DNA from: UBA1952 sp965246855
GTDB lineage: Bacteria > Bacteroidota > Bacteroidia > Chitinophagales > Chitinophagaceae
DNA length: 64,000 nucleotides
NCBI GenBank assembly: GCA_965246855.1
Contig: CBDFFP010000002.1
Location: forward strand, 496,001 to 560,000
Direction of reading: 5' to 3'
This document shows, piece by piece, positions 59,573 through 64,000 of this stretch. The translations under genes and the position numbers were made by a program. Below the pieces are notes generated by a model. That model did not search any database, had not been told where the DNA came from, and saw only the letters and a program-made list of their open reading frames with translations. Positions within the stretch are counted from its first letter, which is position 1, and each line of letters opens with the position of its first letter.

Positions 59573-59605
59573 CAAAAATATAAACAACAAGGGGGCGATT
59601 ACCAA
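59573..59605 (-). promoter_or_regulatory. Promoter for the leftward gene pair at 59.5 kb, possibly leaderless
   Basis: On the minus strand TATTTTTG (59573-59580) matches TAnnTTTG exactly. A TTG at 59603-59605 lies 22 nt upstream. The ATG at 59568 follows only 4 nt after the -7 element, so the transcript may lack a leader. Confidence 0.5.
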
Positions 59606-59656
59606 TCGGGGCGTTACTATCTTTTTTTATGCGTTTGTTTTTTACCCACTGCGCAC

Positions 59657-59688
59657 AAAAAAGCCCCGGCACGGCTGCCGGGGCGTTG
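59657..59688 (-). terminator. Rho-independent terminator, minus strand
   Basis: GCCCCGGCA and TGCCGGGGC pair around CGGC, followed on the minus strand by TTTTTT. It ends the leftward transcript before the 59.5-kb promoter. Confidence 0.82.
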
Positions 59689-59710
59689 GAAAACTTCGCA
59701 CCCTTTTTTT

Positions 59711-60073
59711 TTAAGAAACCGGGGCCTTTACCTGCGCCTCCTGTTCCCGGCAAAAAGCCTTCCAGCGCCGGATGCTGCGAAGTAGTTTTGCGTGGAGCGC
59801 AATAATGCCCACAATGGACGAAATCATCAAACAGATTATAAGCCCTGTAGCGGCCTTGTTGGGTACGCTGGCAGGAACATACATATGGGATGCAAGGATA
59901 AAACCGGCGCTGGACAAAGCAATGCCCAGGGCAAGCAAAACGTGGCGCGCCATTGGGTATGCTATCAGATACCTGAGTATTTTGGGCAGCGTGGTGTTGG
60001 TTTGGGTAAACGTGGAATCGGGCAAGCTGTTTTCGGTGCTTATAGCCGCGTGTTTTTCGGTGTTGGTACTCAT
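59711..60073 (-). CDS. Putative two-segment membrane protein, alternative to the plus-strand ORF
   Basis: This 120-residue frame has two hydrophobic segments (VLLALGIALSSAGFILA and ATGLIICLMISSIVGIIAL) and a basic end. It ends 22 nt before a minus-strand terminator (59657-59688), which fits the last gene of the leftward early operon. It overlaps the plus-strand ORF at 59805-60245, and only one of the two is likely real. Two-segment small membrane proteins can be holins or superinfection-exclusion factors; nothing specific is visible. Confidence 0.42.
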   Translation of the reverse strand: MSTNTEKHAAISTENSLPDSTFTQTNTTLPKILRYLIAYPMARHVLLALGIALSSAGFILASHMYVPASVPNKAATGLIICLMISSIVGIIALHAKLLRSIRRWKAFCREQEAQVKAPVS

Positions 60074-60245
60074 GGTGTGTTACGATTATTTTAACCGGTG
60101 GATTAATCGCTTTATCCGCACGGTGAATAAACAAAATGAAGAAGAACTGCTTCAAAAAATAGAAGATGCCAGAGCCGCTAAAAAGCATAGCGTTGTATCT
60201 TTTTATCTGGAAGAACTCAAAGCACTTCGCGGCGGCAAACTCTAA
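59805..60245 (+). CDS. Putative membrane protein with three hydrophobic segments
   Basis: ATG 59805 (or 59814) starts MPTMDEIIKQIISPVAALLG. There are hydrophobic segments at about 7-29, 50-68 and 76-93, and a charged helical tail NKQNEEELLQKIEDARAAKKHSVVSFYLEELKALRGG that looks natural and is not explained by the antisense frame. It converges on the minus operon, overlapping its stop by 4 nt. It overlaps the minus-strand ORF at 59711-60073; I rank the two about equally. The function is unknown. Confidence 0.48.
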   Translation: MPTMDEIIKQIISPVAALLGTLAGTYIWDARIKPALDKAMPRASKTWRAIGYAIRYLSILGSVVLVWVNVESGKLFSVLIAACFSVLVLMVCYDYFNRWINRFIRTVNKQNEEELLQKIEDARAAKKHSVVSFYLEELKALRGGKL

Positions 60246-60670
60246 TTATTCCACTGCTCGGCGTTCAGATACGTGTTGGCGTATTTCTTCGCTACGCCAT
60301 TCGGGATGTTTCGGAAGTAGGTGGGGATGTAGTTAAAAGCTTTGTCGCGCTCCGTCTGGCTCATGCGCTTCCAAATGGTTTCCGTTTTCTTTTTGCTGCT
60401 GGTTGTCTTGTCATCATAGCGGTTCCAGAAGTCTTCAAAAGTTACTGCCGTGCGCGCCTGCCTGGTCAGTTTCGCGGTTTTGCTTTTGCCCAGCACTTCC
60501 TCAATGGTCTTGATAGAGCGCGGCAGCTTTTGCAGAATGAAAACCTTTTGTTCTTCCGTCAGCTTCGCATGGGTAATGTCGTAGCGCACCAGCAGCCCGG
60601 CCTCGTCAAACTCAAAAAGAACGTCGCCGGAAAAAGCGTCCGAGGTCAGCAGGTAGGTTTCGGTTTTCAT
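60242..60670 (-). CDS. Phage protein with replication-protein-like C-terminal segment
   Basis: The 142-residue product has a first half MKTETYLLTSDAFSGDVLFE, then KLTEEQKVFILQKLPRSIKTIEEVL. The end FEDFWNRYDDKTTSSKKKTETIWKRMSQTERDKAFNYIPTYF, KKYANTYLNAEQW, resembles the C-terminal tail of phage replication-organising proteins (FWxxYPxK...AxxxIPxYxxxxTYLNxxxW). It overlaps the 141-residue gene upstream by 4 nt. A helicase-loader-like role is possible but the remainder does not confirm it. Confidence 0.6.
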   Translation of the reverse strand: MKTETYLLTSDAFSGDVLFEFDEAGLLVRYDITHAKLTEEQKVFILQKLPRSIKTIEEVLGKSKTAKLTRQARTAVTFEDFWNRYDDKTTSSKKKTETIWKRMSQTERDKAFNYIPTYFRNIPNGVAKKYANTYLNAEQWNN

Positions 60671-61092
60671 ATCCTGCTAATCGTTTTTCGCACGCTTGCC
60701 TGGTAATCCGCCTTCACCTTTTCCGCTACCTGTATCAGTACAAAAAGTTCCTGCGTGGTGTATTCGTTGAAGCCTTTTTTCACGCCTTCCACGCCCTGCT
60801 TTTCCGCCCAGGCTTTGGCGTGTTGCACGCTGTGGCCGATGCTCTTAAAAATGGCAATAATCGCCTTGCGCATCTTGTCTGCGCGCTCCCCGCCTGGCGG
60901 TTCCGCTGGTGGTGCTTTCGGGCCAGCCTGTTGGCGCAACAGCGCTGCCATTTGGCCTATCTCCAAAGCGTCGCATTCCTTCAGGCTGATGGTGCGGCCT
61001 TTCGTGAAATCACTTATCACTTCTTCGTGTGAAAGTCGGCTTCCTGCTTTTTTTGCAGCGTTATAAGCCGAGAAAAAATTGGCGTAGTTCAT
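60667..61092 (-). CDS. Early phage protein, possible gp16/GemA-like (DUF1018)
   Basis: The 141-residue product has ISLKECDALEIGQMAALLRQQ, followed by RKAIIAIFKSIGHSVQHAKAWAEKQGVEG and FNEYTTQELFVLIQVAEKVKADY. The C-terminal half recalls the DUF1018/gp16 proteins of Mu-like phages (RxxIIA..G, AW..KxxG, L..Y..xEL). It overlaps the next gene by 4 nt and belongs to the early operon. The similarity is loose, so the name is tentative. Confidence 0.5.
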   Translation of the reverse strand: MNYANFFSAYNAAKKAGSRLSHEEVISDFTKGRTISLKECDALEIGQMAALLRQQAGPKAPPAEPPGGERADKMRKAIIAIFKSIGHSVQHAKAWAEKQGVEGVKKGFNEYTTQELFVLIQVAEKVKADYQASVRKTISRI

Positions 61093-61107
61093 GGGTGTTT
61101 GAATGAT

Positions 61108-61326
61108 TTACAGCACCACCGGCATTTCGCTAAAAAGCCCTTTTAGTGCCTTGTTTTGGAATTTTCTATGGTAATGACCTGCCCGGCATTGCCAACAGCA
61201 GTAATGGCCCGTATCCGCGTCCCGGAAGCCGTACCAGATGCTTACGCAGCCCTGCTTCCGTCCGGGGTCTTTAAGGCAGATAGAGCAGTGGATGCCGGTG
61301 GCGAAGATTTCAAGCTGCGTAGTCAT
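61108..61326 (-). CDS. Small Cys/His-rich, probably zinc-binding phage protein
   Basis: The 72-residue product has CSICLKDPGRKQGC and HYCCWQCRAGHYH, two cysteine/histidine clusters that could bind zinc. It overlaps the upstream gene by 4 nt, so the two are coupled. Its role in the early operon is unknown. Confidence 0.6.
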   Translation of the reverse strand: MTTQLEIFATGIHCSICLKDPGRKQGCVSIWYGFRDADTGHYCCWQCRAGHYHRKFQNKALKGLFSEMPVVL

Positions 61327-61634
61327 GGATTGGTGTTCTCCTGGGCGAAGTGAATCGTAAGAAAGCTAACGTCTTGGCTGGGGACGCTGATATAGCAGGT
61401 GACGCAGAAAAGGCGAAAATCCTCATCACGCCAAGCAACGGATAGCGGCTTGCAACGCTTGTGATTCAGGTTGGCCTGTACCACACTCTCCCGGATAAAT
61501 CTTTGGGCGTTGGTAAGGTCTTCTTCGCTCTCCAGGATGCGCCGGTCAAACCGGCCATCCAGATAATCTTTGAGGTGTTGCTGGAGGCTGTTGGTAGGGT
61601 CGCGCTGACAGCGAACCGTAGAAAAATAGCGCAT
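61323..61634 (-). CDS. Hypothetical early phage protein (103 aa)
   Basis: The product reads MRYFSTVRCQRDPTNSLQQH, RRILESEEDLTNAQRFIRES and FRLFCVTCYISVPSQDVSFL. It has several cysteines and a leader AAAACCCTTTTCAAG before ATG 61634, like other genes of this phage. No family is recognised. It overlaps the zinc-binding gene by 4 nt. Confidence 0.55.
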   Translation of the reverse strand: MRYFSTVRCQRDPTNSLQQHLKDYLDGRFDRRILESEEDLTNAQRFIRESVVQANLNHKRCKPLSVAWRDEDFRLFCVTCYISVPSQDVSFLTIHFAQENTNP

Positions 61635-61654
61635 CTTGAAAAGGGTTTTGAGGG

Positions 61655-61975
61655 TTATTTAATCGTGTCTTTTTGCAGCAGAATCAGCGAAAGCTCGTTA
61701 CGCAAAAAGTCCACTTTGGGGTACATGCGCCGGATGATTTTTTCGCACTCTTGCGCGTTATAGCCGGTGTCCAGCCCGGCGATAAAGTCATTCAGCTTGT
61801 CCAGCTTAAAATGCCGGATGTCCACAATTGCGGCGTTAAAAAGCCGCTTCCCGCTCAGGAAAATTTCATAGGTGTGGCCCATGCGATATTTTGGGTCGTT
61901 GCGCAACCGAATGGTGGTGAAGAAGGTGCAAGCCAGCTTGTTGTTCCAGTTATGCGTGAACTTGATTTCTGCCAT
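61655..61975 (-). CDS. ASCH/PUA-like small phage protein
   Basis: The 106-residue product has EIKFTHNWNNKLACTFFTTIRLRNDPKYRMGHTYEIFLSGKRLFNAAIVDIRHFKLDKLNDFIAGLDTGY, the pattern of ASCH-type (PUA-like) domains: TIRL, KYRMGHTYEI, then AxIVDIRHFKL. ASCH proteins bind RNA or nucleotides. It follows the Gam-like gene after a terminator and lies at the head of a four-gene run of small genes. Confidence 0.65.
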   Translation of the reverse strand: MAEIKFTHNWNNKLACTFFTTIRLRNDPKYRMGHTYEIFLSGKRLFNAAIVDIRHFKLDKLNDFIAGLDTGYNAQECEKIIRRMYPKVDFLRNELSLILLQKDTIK

Positions 61976-62002
61976 CTTAAAAAGTGTTTTTTAGAGGAAT
62001 TA

Positions 62003-62047
62003 AAAAGCCCCGGCAGGCACACCGGAAAGGTGGCCTGTCGGGGCTTT
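62003..62047 (-). terminator. Rho-independent terminator after the Gam-like gene
   Basis: AAAGCCCCGGCAGGC and GCCTGTCGGGGCTTT pair, with an inner loop ACACCGGAAAGGTG. It lies right after the Gam-like stop codon, with T tracts on both strands. Confidence 0.85.
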
Positions 62048-62054
62048 AAGAGAA

Positions 62055-62567
62055 TCAGGATGCCTTTTTGATTTCCACGTAGAACTTGAATCCGGTCTTC
62101 AGCTCTACACCGGCAGCGGCAATCTTCTTCAGCACGCCCGGCCCGGTGTCCTTATCCTGAAGCGCATCTTTCAGCGCCGCTTTGTCCGGTGTCGGAACCT
62201 GCTCCACGAAGTGCGGAAGCGACTTTTGAAGCGCCTCGGTGGCTTCTTCCCAGCTTCGGTTTTCACACAGCACCAGGGAGGCGGGAAGCTTGCGCTTGCC
62301 CACTTGCACCTGGCCAATCAGCACGCTGCTTTTGCCGAAAGGAATCAGTTCCCCTTCGCAGGCTTCGGCATAGCCTTTGGCTATCGCCTCGGCGTTTTCA
62401 ATTACCGCCTTCGTTTCCGAAATAGGCTGCGCGTACTTTTTGGAAATCTTATCCATGTCGCGCTGCCGGTCGGCTTCCAGGCGTGCCAGCTTCGCGCTTT
62501 CGGTTTCGTAATCGGCGATTGCCTTGTCAAATTGTGCCCGCGTCGGGGCTTTGGTTTTGGGTGTCAT
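62055..62567 (-). CDS. gam: Gam-like host-nuclease inhibitor
   Basis: ATG 62567 (MTPKTKAPTRAQFDKAIADY) gives 170 residues. Helical DYETESAKLARLEADRQRDMDKISKKYAQPISETKAVIENAEAIAKGYAEACEGE, then SSVLIGQVQVGKRKLPASLVLCENRSWEE and VELKTGFKFYVEIKKAS, match the Mu Gam/Mu_Gam family. Gam binds DNA ends and shields them from exonucleases such as RecBCD, a Ku-like role. It is an early gene of Mu-like phages and supports the identity of this element. Confidence 0.85.
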   Translation of the reverse strand: MTPKTKAPTRAQFDKAIADYETESAKLARLEADRQRDMDKISKKYAQPISETKAVIENAEAIAKGYAEACEGELIPFGKSSVLIGQVQVGKRKLPASLVLCENRSWEEATEALQKSLPHFVEQVPTPDKAALKDALQDKDTGPGVLKKIAAAGVELKTGFKFYVEIKKAS

Positions 62568-62580
62568 AAAAAAGAGGGGG

Positions 62581-62871
62581 TTAAAGATTTTTAGGGTGAC
62601 AGGGGAGCATCTGATACGGGTCATCAAACGGGCGGAAATAGCCATATTTTACCAGCGCACAGGCAATTGGGTAGCGGTGTTTCTCCATGCTCAATCCCGA
62701 GATTGCGCACAAGTCACCGGCGACATGCAAAGCGTTGGCATCTTCGCATTCTTCCTGCCAGTCTTTCACAAGCTCCACACATTCATCAAGGATTTCAGCG
62801 GGGCGGGGGAAGTGAAAATGACAGGCTAGTAGGGAGCGCAGGCCCACGTCAAGGGGTGTTGTTTTTTCCAC
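62581..62871 (-). CDS. Hypothetical early phage protein (96 aa)
   Basis: The product is MEKTTPLDVGLRSLLACHFH, PRPAEILDECVELVKDWQEECEDANALHVAGDLCAISGLS and YPIACALVKYGYFRPFDDPYQ. It is mostly helical and has several cysteines. It is 13 nt from the Gam-like gene. No family is recognised. Confidence 0.55.
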   Translation of the reverse strand: MEKTTPLDVGLRSLLACHFHFPRPAEILDECVELVKDWQEECEDANALHVAGDLCAISGLSMEKHRYPIACALVKYGYFRPFDDPYQMLPCHPKNL

Positions 62872-62883
62872 TGAGATTGGGGT

Positions 62884-63213
62884 TTAATAAATGGGTGAAA
62901 AGAATGTTTGTTCAATGGAAGCGAAGAGCTGAAGCATCCGCGTTCCGATAAGGGTTTTAGGGTCAAGCGTATTAAAGTCTATCAGCGCGCACAGCGCATA
63001 CGCAACCGGCGCGTCTATCGTCAGCTTGTGGCCCTTTTCGTAGTCTGGGAAGGGAAGGGAAGCGCGGAGCTTCTTTGCCTGCCAAATCAGCAACACCGAG
63101 ACGATACAGCGTTCTTCCGCACCGGCATCGTCGCGGCTCTTTAGCAGGTGCGAAAGAATCGTGTCCAGCGCCTGCGCTTCGAGGTAATCCCAACGGAAGG
63201 ATAGCTTTTTCAT
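62884..63213 (-). CDS. Hypothetical early phage protein (109 aa)
   Basis: MKKLSFRWDYLEAQALDTIL is followed by SRDDAGAEERCIVSVLLIWQAKKLRASLPFPDYEKGHKLTID. It is helical and overlaps the upstream gene by 4 nt. It resembles no family I can name. It belongs to the leftward early operon. Confidence 0.55.
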   Translation of the reverse strand: MKKLSFRWDYLEAQALDTILSHLLKSRDDAGAEERCIVSVLLIWQAKKLRASLPFPDYEKGHKLTIDAPVAYALCALIDFNTLDPKTLIGTRMLQLFASIEQTFFSPIY

Positions 63214-63605
63214 AGCGCCGCCACGCGGGGTTTAAGGGTTTGCAGATACGCATCCAGACCGGGTCGCCAATCGCGCAGGAAATAGGCGCAGGCGTTCACC
63301 CGCGCCGTCCATTGCATGTCGCCGCCTTCCCGGTACAGCGCCGCCGTGCCCCGGATGCAGTCTTCCACATCGCTGATGGGAATAAAAAAGCCCGTATCGT
63401 TCACCAGCCGCTCGCCCCAGGCCGGGCTTAGCTCCGGGAAAAACAGCAGCGCCACCGCCGCAGCCAGCACCGCGCTGTCTATCTTTTGCTCCATGCCGGA
63501 AAGGCTGGCGGTGGAAGCAGGTTCGGGAATCACCAGGCGCGCCATTTCGGTTATCACGCCAAAACGCTCTTCGTGGGGCAGCGTAGAAAGATGTAGGTTG
63601 TTCAT
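63210..63605 (-). CDS. Hypothetical early phage protein (131 aa)
   Basis: ATG 63605 (MNNLHLSTLPHEERFGVITE) is chosen; the frame further up reads through a family-2 palindrome. The 131 residues are helical (AVLAAAVALLFFPELSPAWGERLVN) with GDMQWTARVNACAYFLRDW. It overlaps the next gene by 4 nt. The leader has CCCTTTTCCCCCCC. The function is unknown. Confidence 0.58.
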   Translation of the reverse strand: MNNLHLSTLPHEERFGVITEMARLVIPEPASTASLSGMEQKIDSAVLAAAVALLFFPELSPAWGERLVNDTGFFIPISDVEDCIRGTAALYREGGDMQWTARVNACAYFLRDWRPGLDAYLQTLKPRVAAL

Positions 63606-63649
63606 TGGGGGGGAAAAGGGTTGAAAGATTGAAGGATTGGGGGTGTAAC

Positions 63650-63687
63650 CCGTCACCCTCCCCTTGGGGGAGGGCCGGGGAGAGGCT
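63650..63687. repeat. Family-2 interspersed palindrome
   Basis: CGTCACCCTCCCC and GGGGGAGGGCCGGGGAGAGGC form a stem around TT. It separates the last two early genes. Confidence 0.75.
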
Positions 63688-63688
63688 T

Positions 63689-63982
63689 TTACCAAATGAT
63701 GTCGGTCTTTTTCAGGTGCTCTTCTTTCAGCGCGCAGTAATCTTCCGCGCTGGTCATGAAGGCCTTTTGCAGCAGTTTCGCGTCGTTTTCCAACCAGTCC
63801 TGCATCCACACCGCCCAATAGCCCCATTCCGCGCTTTGAAGCTGGATGGCGGCCCATTCAGGATTGTCCGCGTGCTTCGCTTCCGCCCACCGGCAGCCTG
63901 CCTCAAAAAGCAGCATCCGCCACTGGTCAATCGTGATGCCGATCATGTGGCAAAGCGCCTCGGTTTGCAGCAGGTGCTTCAT
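63689..63982 (-). CDS. Hypothetical early phage protein (97 aa, may extend past the window)
   Basis: ATG 63982 (MKHLLQTEALCHMIGITIDQ) starts a helical product with EWGYWAVWMQDWLENDAKLLQKAFM and CALKEEHLKKTDIIW. The frame stays open to the window edge (HTAQQA), so the real start may be upstream. No family is recognised. It leads the early operon as seen here. Confidence 0.55.
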   Translation of the reverse strand: MKHLLQTEALCHMIGITIDQWRMLLFEAGCRWAEAKHADNPEWAAIQLQSAEWGYWAVWMQDWLENDAKLLQKAFMTSAEDYCALKEEHLKKTDIIW

Positions 63983-64000
63983 CGCCTGCTGCGCGGTGTG

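Larger units (their letters stand above)
36266..64000. mobile_element. Mu-like transposable prophage, one arm (continues past the window)
   Basis: A candidate 5'-TG terminus with three 21-bp direct repeats is followed by a Dam methylase, tail fibre, baseplate, hub, tape measure, chaperones, tube, DUF2586-type sheath, amidase, capsid, protease, DUF935-type portal, MuF, gpG and Gam-like genes. This set and order identify a Mu-like myovirus of Bacteroidota. The transposase A/B and repressor genes are expected to the right of 64000. The tape measure frameshifts, if real, would make it defective. Confidence 0.9.

Overview
The window is a Bacteroidota chromosome, probably Chitinophagia or a relative. 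The signs are type IX secretion (T9SS) sorting domains, a PorP/SprF membrane protein, PKD-rich giant secreted proteins, TTG/TAnnTTnG promoters, starts without Shine-Dalgarno sites, and many short palindromic intergenic repeats. No tRNA or rRNA gene was recognised.

Region 1 (1-28.4 kb, + strand) is a surface/secretome locus. A 5'-truncated PKD protein with a gliding-motility-type C-terminal domain is coupled to a PorP/SprF-like protein. A 1770-residue zincin-like protein with a beta-helix region and a type A sorting domain follows. Next comes a tandem array (about 8.94-17.86 kb) alternating two modules: A, a copy of the 3' end of the 1770-residue gene, and B, a secreted propeller-like protein of about 513 residues. 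The array reads A1-B1-A2-B2-A3-B3-A4-B4 and looks like a duplicated 4.85-kb dimer. B4 is cut off by a second, nearly identical copy of the porP 3' end and its downstream promoter, so 14 kb lies between direct repeats. Three more secreted PKD/propeller proteins follow; one has an 11-C tract in its signal-peptide codons.

Region 2 (28.4-36.25 kb) is core chromosome: a small conserved protein with a 21-bp tandem-repeat leader, a DUF2141-like protein, a small basic ORF, an HNH nuclease, kbl (threonine catabolism), an overlapping aroB-aroA-aroC chorismate cluster, and a frameshifted small gene.

Region 3 (about 36.27 kb to the end) is one arm of a Mu-like transposable prophage. Its terminus has three 21-bp direct repeats typical of transposase-binding sites. 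Inward lie a Dam-type methylase (the place of Mu mom), tail fibre, baseplate, hub, tape measure, tail chaperones, tube, sheath, lysis genes, capsid and protease/scaffold, all on the minus strand. The terminase-portal-MuF-gpG block is transcribed the opposite way from a divergent region at 52.4 kb. An early-type minus operon with a Gam-like protein follows. The transposase A/B genes and other end lie beyond the window.

The observations most worth following are the recombinogenic T9SS array, the MuF protein with a nuclease-toxin-like C-terminus, a possible -1 frameshift joining portal to MuF, and the multi-repeat terminus. Frameshifts in the tape measure gene lie at G runs and may be sequencing errors.
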